Source of the DNA: JANQHO01 sp965218075
GTDB lineage: Bacteria > Bacteroidota > Bacteroidia > Flavobacteriales > Schleiferiaceae
Assembly (NCBI GenBank): GCA_965218075.1
Contig: CBDCJZ010000003.1
Location: 744,001 to 808,000 of the forward strand
Reading direction: 5' to 3'
Length of the DNA stretch: 64,000 nt
The position numbers and the translations under genes were made by a program. The notes beneath the pieces were generated by a model, which was not told the DNA's origin, ran no database searches, and saw nothing but the letters and a program-made list of their open reading frames with translations. Numbering within the stretch: the stretch's first letter is position 1; each line of letters begins with the position of its first letter. Shown here in pieces: positions 9,251 to 18,556 of the stretch.

Positions 9251-10795
9251 CTATTCTTTCTTAGGAAGATTGTTCTTAATCAGCATAGCAGCCGCAATAA
9301 AGAATAACACAATAGCTGTCCAGTTGCCACCGTAATAAATAGCCAGAGCTATTAGGGCAGCAGCAGTAAAAGCTCCCGTAGCCATTAAGATCCAGCTGCC
9401 AATTACATTGAGCACGCCTGCCACACGATGCTCGGCACTGTCAGCGCCCCATGCACGGTCAGCTAAAGAAGTACCCATGGCCACCATAAAGGAAACATAA
9501 GTAGTGGAAAGGGGTAATTTAAGTGAAGTAGCAAAAGCGATTAGAATACTAGCCATCATCAAGTTAACTGAAGCCCTTACTAAATCAAAGGCAGGGGCTT
9601 CTTTCTCAGCAATAGTATAAGAACGAAATCGCCAGTGTATAATAATGCGGATTCTTCGGGGAATAATAATGGTAAAAAAGTTAGTAAAAGCCATAGCAGA
9701 TGCTACAATCCATTTGGAGAGGAAATTGGGTTTAAAACGCTCATTAACAGACCCTTGAGTACTCAGCTTTACTTCCGTTTCAGTAACCCATTTAGCTTTA
9801 GTCGAAAGCCAAAGAGTAAGCACCATAATAATGCCTGCAATAAACAACATATACGTAGGCGTTTTCACTTTTTCAGACAGTGTACCCATCAGATATTGAT
9901 CGGCCTCCACTCCTGCTGCTTTCCAATCGGTAAAAGACTGGAAACCCGTGATCGGTACTCCAATAAAGTTCACCAGATCATTACCCGCAAAAGCCATTGC
10001 TAAGGAGAAAGTCCCTACATGTATTATCATTCTAAGCGGATTAAGCATAATAACCCGTTGTAAAATAAAAGTGAGAAGCGTAATCCCCACAAAGGAAATC
10101 AGCATGATAACACCCGTATTTTCTTTAATATACTGTGTAGTACTGTCATTGATAAAGGAAGCTCCCTTCACTCCTTTTAGGAGCATAAAGTAAACGATGG
10201 AGGTAAGAGCCAGCCCGCTAAAGATAGCCCCGTACTGCAGTAAACCCTTGTAGAAATTAAAAGTAAACAGTAAACGACATAACCACTGTACTACTACCCC
10301 AGTGGTAAAAGCAACTCCTATCGAAAGAAATATACCTGCAATAATATGAGCGGCTTTGGAATAGTTAATCAATTTCGTAACATTTTGTACTTCACTATCG
10401 CCCCGACCCAGCATCAGCCAGCCCATCATGACCGAAGCACCTAGCAGTTCAAAAACAACGGAAACCGTCGTGCTAGTCGGCATCCCCAAAGAGTTGAACA
10501 GATCCAACAGGAGAATATCGGTGATCATTACTGCCATAAAGATTATCATTATATCGGCAAAGCTGAAAAACTCAGGATTGAAAATACCTTTGCGTGCTAC
10601 CTCCATCATACCGCTGGAAAAGGTCACTCCAGCAAAAACACCCAATCCAGCAACAAGAAGAATGACATTTCGAGAGGCTACTTTAGAGCCAATCGCTGAG
10701 TTGAGAAAGTTCACGGCATCATTACTCACTCCCACTACAAGATCTGCAACAGCCAAAAGAAAAAGAGCAATAATTAGAATTTGATAGCTATCCAT
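9251..10795 (-). CDS. inorganic phosphate transporter, PiT family
   Basis: The 514-residue membrane protein carries the duplicated PiT signature. The first copy is near the N-terminus (GVSNDAVNFLNSAIGSK, residues about 22-38) and the second near the middle (AGNDLVNFIGVPI, about 271-283). About ten to twelve hydrophobic helices are visible. A soluble insert of about 60 residues (about 330-390) separates the halves. PiT carriers take up phosphate or metal-phosphate with H+ or Na+. Many Bacteroidota relatives are longer (about 750 residues) through a fused C-terminal part that is not present here. No DUF47 regulator gene is adjacent. The divergent gene 10877 shares an 81-base upstream gap. Confidence 0.92.
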   Translation of the reverse strand: MDSYQILIIALFLLAVADLVVGVSNDAVNFLNSAIGSKVASRNVILLVAGLGVFAGVTFSSGMMEVARKGIFNPEFFSFADIMIIFMAVMITDILLLDLFNSLGMPTSTTVSVVFELLGASVMMGWLMLGRGDSEVQNVTKLINYSKAAHIIAGIFLSIGVAFTTGVVVQWLCRLLFTFNFYKGLLQYGAIFSGLALTSIVYFMLLKGVKGASFINDSTTQYIKENTGVIMLISFVGITLLTFILQRVIMLNPLRMIIHVGTFSLAMAFAGNDLVNFIGVPITGFQSFTDWKAAGVEADQYLMGTLSEKVKTPTYMLFIAGIIMVLTLWLSTKAKWVTETEVKLSTQGSVNERFKPNFLSKWIVASAMAFTNFFTIIIPRRIRIIIHWRFRSYTIAEKEAPAFDLVRASVNLMMASILIAFATSLKLPLSTTYVSFMVAMGTSLADRAWGADSAEHRVAGVLNVIGSWILMATGAFTAAALIALAIYYGGNWTAIVLFFIAAAMLIKNNLPKKE

Positions 10796-10876
10796 AAAAT
10801 ATTAATTTGCTGACAAAATTTCTAATTTAATATTAACCCATAGTTAAGACCCGAAAAACCTCTCCTCCTTCCCATT

Positions 10877-12970
10877 ATGTCTAAAAAGATTTCAACTTTC
10901 GTTTTATGTATTGTTCTTTTACATTCCTGTAAAACCAGTAATTCACAAATGAAACAGTCACACACTAATCGCCTGGTCAACGAAACTAGTCCTTATTTGC
11001 TACAGCATGCCCACAACCCTGTGAACTGGTATCCCTGGGGTGATGAAGCCTTTGATCAAGCTCAAAAAGAAAATAAACTGGTAATAATAAGCATCGGCTA
11101 CTCCGCCTGTCACTGGTGCCACGTAATGGAACGTCAAAGCTTTGAAGACTCAACTGTAGCAGTCTTGATGAATGAAAAGTTCATCTCCGTAAAGGTAGAC
11201 CGGGAAGAATATCCAGACGTAGATCATATCTACATGACGGCCGTGCAACTGATGAGCGGAAGTGGAGGATGGCCATTGAACGTGGTAACTTTGCCAGACG
11301 GACGACCCATTTGGGGCGGCACTTATTTTCCCAAAGAAAAATGGATGCAAACTTTAGAAAGCATATATCGGGCGTATCAGAAAGAGGCTGAAAAAGTAGA
11401 AGAGTATGCTCAAAAGCTACATGAGGATATGAGGCAATCTGAACTGATACAAGTAAATATTGAAGAACCTGATTTTGTTATAGAGAAAGCGCAACTTATA
11501 TACCGAAATTGGACTTCTCGATTTGATAGGGTAGAAGGCGGATCAAATAAAGCTCCAAAATTCCCTTTACCCAACAACTATCAATTTTTACTGCATTATG
11601 GCCATCTGTCAGAAAATCAAGAAGCCTTAGAACAGGCAAGGCTTACGCTAAAGAAAATGGCCTACGGGGGCATTTACGATCAATTAGGCGGAGGCTTTGC
11701 CCGTTATTCCACCGACCTTTACTGGAAGGTACCGCATTTTGAAAAAATGTTGTACGACAATGCCCAACTGGTCAGTTTATACAGTGAAGCTTATCAGAAA
11801 TTCAAGCTCCCTCTCTATCGAGAGGTAGTGGAAGAAACTTTGGAATGGACACAACGTGAGATGACTGGAGCCAAGGGCGAGTTTTATTCCTCCTTGGACG
11901 CTGATAGTGAAGGAGAAGAAGGTAAATTTTACATCTGGACCAAAGAAGAAATAAAACAACTAGCAGAAAATGACTTTGTACTAGTGAAGGAATTTTACAA
12001 CGTGAATTCCAAAGGACTATGGGAAAACGGCCACTATATTCTACTGAGGGAGCTTTCTTATGCCGAGCAAGCAGAAAAACAACAACTGAGCGAAGAAGAG
12101 CTAAAGTCAAAAATACAAGACTTTAAAGAAAAAGCCTTTGCTGAAAGGACTAAGAGAATACATCCGGGTCTGGACGACAAATCCCTGACCAGTTGGAATG
12201 CTATGATGCTGAGCGCCTATCTGGATGCTTATAAGGTTTTCGGTAAGAAAGACTACCTCAAAGCAGCTCTTAAAAATGCCGACTGGCTTCTGGAAAACCA
12301 GCTGCAAAAAGATGGCAGTTTATGGCATAGCTATAAAAAAGGCGATAGTAAAATTGAGGGTTTAATCGAGGATTATGCCTTTAGCATACAGGCCTTCCTC
12401 AAGCTATTTGAGGTTACTTTTGAAGAGGATTACCTGAAACAGGCCACCCGATGGATGGAATATGCTAAAGCCCACTTTGAGGATAAGGTCAATGGGCTAT
12501 TTTACTACCGCAATCTACAATATAAGCAACTGATTGCCCAAAGCCAGGAAACTTACGACAATGTAATTCCTGCAGCTAATTCTGTAATGGCACATAATCT
12601 TTTTATCCTCAGCCATTGTCTGGACAGGCAGGATTATCGTCTCCAAGCTCTAACCATGTTGAACCAAGTGACAGATAAGTTATACGATTATGGAGAAGGC
12701 TTCAGCAATTGGGCACAACTGTTACTACATCTTACTTATCCTTTTTATGAAATAGCTATTAGCGGAAAAAATGCTGAAAATATCTATCGGGAATTTCAGC
12801 AAAAATACTTGCCTAACACCGTATGGGTTAGTAGTAAAAATGAGAGTAAATTAGTTTTACTTCAAAATCGCTATGTAGAAGGTAAAACTTTGATCTATGT
12901 TTGTCGGGATAAGGTGTGCCAGCTTCCAGTAGAAAAAGTTGAGGAGGCACTGGATCTAATTAACAAGTAA
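10877..12970 (+). CDS. DUF255 thioredoxin-domain protein (YyaL/SPATA20 family), predicted lipoprotein
   Basis: The 697-residue protein starts with a lipoprotein signal peptide (lipobox LHSC, C18). It continues with the DUF255 thioredoxin-like domain: HNPVNWYPWG near residue 46 and the redox motif ACHWCHVM with C78 and C81. The remainder is an alpha/alpha-toroid glucanase-like domain (from about 200 on: GGIYDQLGGGFARYSTD, then WKVPHFEKMLYDNAQL). This architecture defines the YyaL/SPATA20 family, whose biochemical role is not settled. The lipobox suggests envelope localisation, whereas many homologues are cytoplasmic. It lies divergent from the phosphate transporter. The family is certain; the function is not. 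Confidence 0.9.
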   Translation: MSKKISTFVLCIVLLHSCKTSNSQMKQSHTNRLVNETSPYLLQHAHNPVNWYPWGDEAFDQAQKENKLVIISIGYSACHWCHVMERQSFEDSTVAVLMNEKFISVKVDREEYPDVDHIYMTAVQLMSGSGGWPLNVVTLPDGRPIWGGTYFPKEKWMQTLESIYRAYQKEAEKVEEYAQKLHEDMRQSELIQVNIEEPDFVIEKAQLIYRNWTSRFDRVEGGSNKAPKFPLPNNYQFLLHYGHLSENQEALEQARLTLKKMAYGGIYDQLGGGFARYSTDLYWKVPHFEKMLYDNAQLVSLYSEAYQKFKLPLYREVVEETLEWTQREMTGAKGEFYSSLDADSEGEEGKFYIWTKEEIKQLAENDFVLVKEFYNVNSKGLWENGHYILLRELSYAEQAEKQQLSEEELKSKIQDFKEKAFAERTKRIHPGLDDKSLTSWNAMMLSAYLDAYKVFGKKDYLKAALKNADWLLENQLQKDGSLWHSYKKGDSKIEGLIEDYAFSIQAFLKLFEVTFEEDYLKQATRWMEYAKAHFEDKVNGLFYYRNLQYKQLIAQSQETYDNVIPAANSVMAHNLFILSHCLDRQDYRLQALTMLNQVTDKLYDYGEGFSNWAQLLLHLTYPFYEIAISGKNAENIYREFQQKYLPNTVWVSSKNESKLVLLQNRYVEGKTLIYVCRDKVCQLPVEKVEEALDLINK

Positions 12971-13250
12971 AATTCTATTCTCGAAAAAACTTTTAATAGT
13001 TTAATGTAAATTATTTACTATAAGCATTAAATTTTTAAAAAGATAGATTTCTATAAAGTTTGTACATTAAAGCTAGGTAATATCTAAGGTATACGAACCT
13101 TTTACCAAAAGAGCTAATGAGTAACTAAGCTGTTTGAATCCAAAACAAAATTAGTAATATTGAAAAGTTTTAAGAAACTTAATTATAAAGAGTATTACCT
13201 TGATATTCAATCATCAGCAGAGGGAAATTTCACTTTTTAAAGGAAAAGCT
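12971..13250. other. AT-rich intergenic region
   Basis: This stretch of about 280 bases has no gene. A sequence at about 13156-13180 (TTGAAAAGTTTTAAGAAACT) resembles the dispersed repeat in inverted orientation but with a shifted spacing, so I do not count it as a copy. No clear TAnnTTTG box stands out. Confidence 0.4.
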
Positions 13251-13934
13251 ATGCGGATGACCAAAAAAACATTGACAATTGTTGCTACTAGTGGAATGAT
13301 ATTATTCGCTAATAGTACTTTGTTTTCTCAGTCTAAAACAGCTTATACAGAGTTTGGAGGAGGAATAGGAACCTTAAACTGTTCAGGAAATATTGCTACT
13401 ACTACTAGTACTGAAGCATTGATAAGAGAAGTGAGACCACAAATTAAAGTAATGGCTAAAAGACAGCTTAACGATTGGTTTGGTTTGGGAATAGAAACTA
13501 GCTATGGTTGGTTAAGCGCAGATGATGCTAATCATTCAAATCATAAAAGAAAATTATCTACTACGGTTGAAGTGCTTCAAGTTAATGCATTTTCAGAAAT
13601 TCAGTTTATCCGTTTTGGTAAATATCATTTTGAAAACAAGTTTGCACTGTACATAAAACTGGGTGGGGGACTGCTAGCTTACAATCCTGAGCTAGTTGTT
13701 CCTGGGGTTTTTCCTCAAGGATATAAACCAGCTTTAAATGCTTATACTGATTTTAATTACTTTTTGGGCATGGGGGTCAAGTTCAGAACGGCATACAGGG
13801 GTATGCTGGGAACTGAAATAACAGTCCACAATGCGGGGAATGACCAGTTAGAAGGTATTTACAGTGAAACCATGAAATCCTCCAACAATGTGTATGGTGG
13901 AATCTATATCTATTACAGTTATTTGATATTCTAA
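13251..13934 (+). CDS. secreted outer-membrane beta-barrel protein, DUF6089-like
   Basis: An in-frame TTG lies at 13200, but the ATG at 13251 (or 13257) is preferred. It is preceded by AAAGGAAAAG and puts a signal peptide at the very N-terminus (LTIVATSGMILFANSTLFSQ). The mature part starts with AYTEFGGGIGTLN and alternates hydrophobic and polar residues like a small transmembrane barrel. Segments such as LIREVRP, GLGIETSYG and SADDANHSN recall the Bacteroidota DUF6089 family, so it is likely an outer-membrane protein of unknown role. Its stop overlaps the stop of the convergent lipoprotein gene by three bases. Confidence 0.7.
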   Translation: MRMTKKTLTIVATSGMILFANSTLFSQSKTAYTEFGGGIGTLNCSGNIATTTSTEALIREVRPQIKVMAKRQLNDWFGLGIETSYGWLSADDANHSNHKRKLSTTVEVLQVNAFSEIQFIRFGKYHFENKFALYIKLGGGLLAYNPELVVPGVFPQGYKPALNAYTDFNYFLGMGVKFRTAYRGMLGTEITVHNAGNDQLEGIYSETMKSSNNVYGGIYIYYSYLIF

Positions 13935-15436
13935 TACTGTCTTTCAAAAGCCCCTAAATCGGGCAGTCCTCCGAAGTTTCTGTTATTTCCTCGTATATCA
14001 GTGGGTATCAACCTGCCGTCTTCAATATTTCCCTGATTTACTGCCTGTGAATTCGTATCTAGGGAAAAATTATTATTATCCGTATTTACAAAGTCAATGT
14101 CAGCGTTTATCTGTATGGTATTAGGTTCAAAATGAGTAGGATCATTAACGTCAAATCCTCTTTTATTTGCGTCGGTGTCAAGTCTAAGAAGGGCTGAGTT
14201 GAATTTGTAATTCAAAGGCACTTTGATATCTTCAAAAATATCCAACTCCTGCTGGTTATTACCGGTAATAATACAATTGCCAAAATAAGCCTGATTTACC
14301 TGTCTCAAGAATCGTACAATACTTCCATCCTGATTTTGAAATTCAAAAAAGTTGGCCAAAGCTACAGCCGAGTTGTTTCGAGTTGACTGATTCCAGAAGT
14401 TAGCAAACGTACAATGCCTGAATTCATAACTGCCGCCAAAACAGTACATGCTATATAAACCCGTATTGGCCACTACTACATTTTCTGCTTTCATATTGGC
14501 AAATCCACCTTGTAAACCGACCCTAGAATGGTTCAGTATATAGGTATTGCTCAATTTCAGATTTGGAATGTCATTACTATCGACATATAAACCAGTAGTT
14601 GCATTTTTAATTACGGCATTATTTATAATGTTGTCAACACTTCGAGTATCCAGCCATATACCCCCTCTAAATCCACCCCATTGACCAGGTATATTTTTGT
14701 AACTAGATTCCAGCCTATCGCTAGTGAATGTTACAGAGTCATCAAACAAGGGATTAGCACCTTCAGCAACGCGTAGGGAACCCCCTTTAAATACCCATAA
14801 TCCGCTATTACTGTGAAAATGGAGATTAGTCCCGGGTTGTATTCTCAAAATGCATCCTTCATCAACTATGGCATAGCCATAAATCACATGAGGCTTATCA
14901 CTGGGTAAAGTAGTGTCCCCTCTGCATATAATAGAATAGGGAATATCAACGGTATTGGGTGGGTTTCCTATTACTAAAAAGTTTGTCGGAAAATGAAAAT
15001 AAACATCTAAAACCCGAGCTAGCAACTTAACATTTTGCTCAATTCCACCATTAATGAAGATGATACTATCCGAGCAAATCATATCATTGCATAAACTTAG
15101 TTTACCCGTAAGTTCAATGAGAATATATAGGCTATCTTTAGCAAGTATTTTTACATTTTTTGCAGAGTTGCCAGCATTACCATCAATATTTAAACGGTAA
15201 ACACTAGAACTGCCTCCAGCTAGATGAATCTGATCTAATATTACTGTTTCATTATGAGGGTTAAAAACTTTTAAGCGGTAAGTACTGGAATTAATACCTC
15301 CAAAAACAGTGTCTAAGAAAACGGTATCCGTAGAAAATTTCAAATTAACTCCCTTTTTAGCTATCATTTCTTCCTTTCTACAGGAAGAAAATACGACTAT
15401 ATAAACTATCAAATTAAACAGCAGTGTGTTTTTCAT
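13931..15436 (-). CDS. lipoprotein with right-handed beta-helix, Bacteroidota family
   Basis: A TTG start nine bases further up is possible, but the ATG at 15436 gives a clean lipoprotein signal (MKNTLLFNLIVYIVVFSSC, lipobox FSSC). About 501 residues follow. The N-terminal 150 residues look like an immunoglobulin-type or ASH-like domain (DTVFLDTVFGG, YRLKVFNPHNETV). From about 200 on there is a right-handed parallel beta-helix with repeated short strands and asparagines (GIWLDTRSVDNIINNAVIKN). The C-terminus LGAFERQY is a common ending for this group of surface proteins. No enzymatic residues can be assigned. It is probably exposed on the outer membrane. Confidence 0.75.
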   Translation of the reverse strand: MKNTLLFNLIVYIVVFSSCRKEEMIAKKGVNLKFSTDTVFLDTVFGGINSSTYRLKVFNPHNETVILDQIHLAGGSSSVYRLNIDGNAGNSAKNVKILAKDSLYILIELTGKLSLCNDMICSDSIIFINGGIEQNVKLLARVLDVYFHFPTNFLVIGNPPNTVDIPYSIICRGDTTLPSDKPHVIYGYAIVDEGCILRIQPGTNLHFHSNSGLWVFKGGSLRVAEGANPLFDDSVTFTSDRLESSYKNIPGQWGGFRGGIWLDTRSVDNIINNAVIKNATTGLYVDSNDIPNLKLSNTYILNHSRVGLQGGFANMKAENVVVANTGLYSMYCFGGSYEFRHCTFANFWNQSTRNNSAVALANFFEFQNQDGSIVRFLRQVNQAYFGNCIITGNNQQELDIFEDIKVPLNYKFNSALLRLDTDANKRGFDVNDPTHFEPNTIQINADIDFVNTDNNNFSLDTNSQAVNQGNIEDGRLIPTDIRGNNRNFGGLPDLGAFERQY

Positions 15437-15914
15437 AACTCTCAATAACGATCTACCAGATGCAAAATTTTAAAACAAAAAGGAAACACATAATATATTA
15501 ATGGTCAAAAATAACATGCTTATTTATTACCTTTGTCATGCTTTTAGAACTTAGGAAAAATCCTAAAAACCGGAAAAATTTATAAAGGAACTAAAAAGAA
15601 TAAAAGGAAAGGACGTTATTATTTGCCATAATGTCAGGGTTGAATTTTCAATTTGAGATGACGAGAATGAGCATCGAATGTACCCTTTGAATGAAGTTGT
15701 GGATTGTGAGCAGATGGAAATTAGTGGCCTTAGGGCTACAATTTTTCCGAGAGGTGATGATAGCCTTTTTTAAAAGCATATTCACTTCATCAGATTTCAA
15801 AATTAAAAGGAGCAGTATATTCGGGTTTTTCAAAACGTATAAAGTTGTAAATTGACGACTGTATTGTTTGTTTTTCTTTTTCCTCTTTCAGTTCAAATCG
15901 AAAAAGAAATGATT
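15437..15914. other. intergenic region upstream of rpmE2 with weak gene-like remnant
   Basis: A possible -7 box TACCTTTG lies at 15528-15535, followed by a small hairpin (TTAGGAAAAATCCTAA near 15551). On the plus strand, a frame from about 15658 reads YPLNEVVDCEQMEISG and then shifts near 15770 to a stretch ending SGFSKRIKL. This is coding-like but matches nothing I recognise, so I treat it as a possible gene remnant. Confidence 0.35.
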
Positions 15915-16166
15915 ATGAAAAAAGGCATACATCCAAAAAATTATTGCCTATGTGTTTTTAAAGATTTGAGTAATAATAAATGGCTCATGACACGCTCATG
16001 TGCACAAACAAAAGACACTATTAAAATAGAAGGCAAAGAATACCCTTTAATAAGATTGGAAATTTCTGCTTGGTCGCATCCATTTTATACCGGTAAGATG
16101 AAACTAGTAGATACTGCTGGTCGAGTGGATAAATTTCGTAATCGCTATAAAAAATTTCAAGAATAA
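15915..16166 (+). CDS. rpmE2: 50S ribosomal protein L31, type B
   Basis: The open frame extends upstream to a TTG at 15852, but the conserved protein begins at MKKGIHPKNY, so the start is the ATG at 15915 (an ATG at 15909 is also possible), giving 83 residues. The family features are present: IEVxGxEYPL-like core (KIEGKEYPLIRLEIS), SHPFYTGKMKLVDTAGRVDKF and the basic end NRYKK. Type B L31 lacks the CxxC zinc-binding motifs of type A. Two cysteines here (NYCLCVF) are not arranged as a zinc site. The loop RSCAQTKDT replaces the usual RSTxxTKET. Type B forms are the usual L31 in Bacteroidota. Confidence 0.92.
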   Translation: MKKGIHPKNYCLCVFKDLSNNKWLMTRSCAQTKDTIKIEGKEYPLIRLEISAWSHPFYTGKMKLVDTAGRVDKFRNRYKKFQE

Positions 16167-16569
16167 ATTTCCTTTCAAATAACAGAAAAAGATGACCATT
16201 TTTGAAAAAAGGATTTTTGTTTTTTCTAAATGAAGTTTGATTCACAACTACTTACAAAGGTATTCTTCTACTAAACTAGTTTACTCATCACCAAGAAACC
16301 TTGCAACCCTTTGTACCGCAGTAAGTATAGTCTCTTTATGGCTTTTCCTATGATTAAGTTCATGCTTATAGTTTGATTGTTTGTAATTTCCCATTAGGTT
16401 TAGATTTTTAAATTTTTCATGTTTTGCCCCAGAGAGATGCCTTTATTTTGAATCCAGGTATTAAGTCTAATTCAAAAATCTTTGTTGATTATGGCTAGCT
16501 TGGGCAAAACTGCTTTTATTTTATGCCATTACTTACACATCTGGTTTGTAAAATAAATATTTATGATTT
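16167..16569. other. intergenic region, possible minus-strand remnant
   Basis: No intact gene. On the minus strand, bases from about 16430 down to 16285 stay open for about 46 codons and end in a helix-like stretch (KETILTAVQRVARFLGDE) before a stop. There is no start and no family match, so this may be the tail of a lost gene. Confidence 0.3.
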
Positions 16570-17067
16570 ATGCTCATTGAGAAATTCACAGTTTTGCTGG
16601 TACTCCTCTTCTGTGTTTATTCAACTGCTGCCCAAAATAAAATAAAATTTGAGAACATTGGTAAACATATTTTTGAAACACTCATTGATACGAATCGATC
16701 TTTTGCACCTGAATACATCAGGATTAAGGAATATGAATACTTGATTGACCAACAAAAGACCATTAAATCTAAGAAAGAATTAATGAAATACAGTATGAAT
16801 CAGAATTATAATCATGAATACAAGCGTTTTCAGAAGAGTGTAGATTATCTCGCTGAAGAATATAAGAACGAAGTTATTACCGGGACGCAGATGGAGTATC
16901 TGAACACCTACTGGGAGCCCTTGGCTGAAAGTGAGTTATCCTACACTGTAGTAACTTCCTTTTTATATAAAGCAGAAAATGTACAAACTGAAGTAAGCCT
17001 GATATATAATGTGGCTTGGATTAAAGATCATTTTGCTTTAATAAGCCCCATAGAAGAGAATTTTTGA
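16570..17067 (+). CDS. small secreted protein of unknown function
   Basis: The 165-residue product starts with a clear signal peptide (LLVLLFCVYSTAAQ, cleavage after about residue 21). The mature part is charged and helical in its first half (YEYLIDQQKTIKSKKELMKYS) and ends with beta-like segments (SYTVVTSFLYKAENVQTEVSLIYNVAWIKDHFALISP). The latter resembles SnoaL/NTF2-like or nuclear-transport-type folds only loosely, so I assign no family. It converges with pcm, seven bases away. Codon usage looks like its neighbours. The secretion signal and length support a real gene. Confidence 0.6.
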   Translation: MLIEKFTVLLVLLFCVYSTAAQNKIKFENIGKHIFETLIDTNRSFAPEYIRIKEYEYLIDQQKTIKSKKELMKYSMNQNYNHEYKRFQKSVDYLAEEYKNEVITGTQMEYLNTYWEPLAESELSYTVVTSFLYKAENVQTEVSLIYNVAWIKDHFALISPIEENF

Positions 17068-17073
17068 GCATCT

Positions 17074-17709
17074 TTATTTCCGTAGCATAGGGACAAAACG
17101 GAAATCGCCATAGTCTTTAACTACCATATCTGTTTCAGAATTCTTTAAAATTAATTTCATTTTTTGAAACACCGACCCCAATGGAATTACCATTCTGCCG
17201 CCAACTTTTAACTGATTAATCAACTGCTGAGGTATTCGAGGAGTACCTGCGGTAACAATAATTTTATCATACGATGCATAGGCAGGTATACCTTGGTGGC
17301 CATCCCCATATTTCATATGGATACTATAGCCCAATCGAAGCATGAGTAGTTTGGTCTTGTCAAAAAGTTCCTTCTGGAATTCTATTGAATATACCTTAGC
17401 TCCCATTTCAGCTAACACAGCAGTCTGGTAACCACTACCGGTTCCAATCTCCAACACTTTTTCTCTTGGTTTGAGTTCTAGTAACTCTGTTTGAAAGGCA
17501 ACCGTATATGGCTGACTAATGGTTTGCCCTGCTCCAATGGGAAATGGTTTATCCCGATAGGCAAATTCCTCAAAGGAAGAATCCAGAAAAACATGACGCG
17601 GTATTCTACCGATAACTCTAAGTACCCTTTCATCACACATTCCTTTGTTAATTAAGACTTTTAACAGCTTAGCTCGCTGTCCTTTATGCCTGAGTAGATC
17701 GTTTTTCAT
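17074..17709 (-). CDS. pcm: protein-L-isoaspartate O-methyltransferase
   Basis: The 211-residue protein contains the SAM-binding motif I LEIGTGSGYQ (residues 86-95), the PCMT substrate loop PIGAGQTISQPY (about 57-68), and motif III VGGRMVIPLG near residue 185. The enzyme methylates isoaspartyl residues of aged proteins so that they can revert to aspartate. The length is normal. A copy of the dispersed repeat begins only a few bases upstream of its ATG, inside its likely promoter or leader. Confidence 0.93.
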   Translation of the reverse strand: MKNDLLRHKGQRAKLLKVLINKGMCDERVLRVIGRIPRHVFLDSSFEEFAYRDKPFPIGAGQTISQPYTVAFQTELLELKPREKVLEIGTGSGYQTAVLAEMGAKVYSIEFQKELFDKTKLLMLRLGYSIHMKYGDGHQGIPAYASYDKIIVTAGTPRIPQQLINQLKVGGRMVIPLGSVFQKMKLILKNSETDMVVKDYGDFRFVPMLRK

Positions 17710-17717
17710 TTAAGAAG

Positions 17718-17743
17718 TTATTTCTAAAGCTTTTCAACAGTAT
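17718..17743 (+). repeat. dispersed repeat, copy B
   Basis: The sequence TTTCTAAAGCTTTTCAACA is identical to copies A and C except for one C in place of T. It lies directly upstream of the pcm start codon on the opposite strand. Confidence 0.55.
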
Positions 17744-17835
17744 TATATAACATTACTACGATTATTGTATTGAAACTCGATTTTTCAAATTTAACTACAG
17801 CAACTTGCCTTAAGCCTCAAAATATCAGATTTGTT

Positions 17836-17843
17836 TATCTTTG
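17836..17843 (+). promoter_or_regulatory. possible -7 promoter box for the deoxynucleoside kinase gene
   Basis: TATCTTTG fits the Bacteroidota -7 consensus TAnnTTTG and lies 33 bases before the ATG at 17877. I see no well-spaced -33 element, so this is a motif match only. Confidence 0.4.
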
Positions 17844-17876
17844 TTTTAAAGTCTCTGTTTTTACAAAGATTAACTT

Positions 17877-18491
17877 ATGCATATTGCTATTTCTGGAAAC
17901 ATTGGTTCCGGTAAAACTACGCTTACTAATTTACTAGCCAAACACTACAAGTGGGAACCCCAATATGAAGATACAGAAGATAATCCCTATCTAGATGACT
18001 TTTACCGGGAAATGCAGCGTTGGTCTTTTAACCTACAAATTTACTTTCTTGATTCACGCTTTCGGAAGATAAAGGAAATCCGTGAACAGGGGAAAAATGT
18101 TATACAGGACAGGACCATTTATGAAGATGCTTGCATTTTTGCGCCAAACCTATACGACATGGGTTTAATGCTTAGCCGTGATTACGAAAACTACATTTCT
18201 CTTTTCAATTTGATGGAGTCCTTTATTCAACCTCCAGATATTTTGATTTACCTGCGTGCTTCTATTTCTACTCTAGAAGATCAAATACGACGAAGGGGAC
18301 AAAATTACGAGAATAATATTCGCTTAAATTATCTGAGCTGTCTCAATGAGCGATACGAGGCTTGGATTAGCCGTTATGGTCGTAGTAAATTGGTGATAAT
18401 AGATGTGGACAAAAACAAATTTGCCAATAACCTTCAGGACTTAGGCAAAATAATCAACCGTATTGATGCGGAGCTAAATGGACTTTTATAA
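17877..18491 (+). CDS. deoxynucleoside kinase
   Basis: The 204-residue protein begins with the P-loop GNIGSGKTT (residues 7-15). It continues with the substrate-binding segments of the dNK/dCK family: a glutamate-rich loop around residue 35, RWSFNLQIYFLDSR near 50-63, VIQDRTIYEDACIFA near 78-92 (DR motif with catalytic base nearby), and the LID RRRGQNYE near 139. It phosphorylates deoxynucleosides for nucleotide salvage; preference between dA/dG and dC/T cannot be decided here. Many Bacteroidota carry it as a single gene. A TATCTTTG box lies just upstream. Confidence 0.92.
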   Translation: MHIAISGNIGSGKTTLTNLLAKHYKWEPQYEDTEDNPYLDDFYREMQRWSFNLQIYFLDSRFRKIKEIREQGKNVIQDRTIYEDACIFAPNLYDMGLMLSRDYENYISLFNLMESFIQPPDILIYLRASISTLEDQIRRRGQNYENNIRLNYLSCLNERYEAWISRYGRSKLVIIDVDKNKFANNLQDLGKIINRIDAELNGLL

Positions 18492-18556
18492 TTAGGTTTA
18501 AGCGAAATACCTCAGCTAGATCTTTGTTCTCTATTTGTTCTTTAATTTAATATTTA

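Noticed and set aside
9635..10784. Three plus-strand frames opposite the phosphate transporter
   Set aside because: They lie wholly within the PiT gene, whose duplicated signature is unambiguous.
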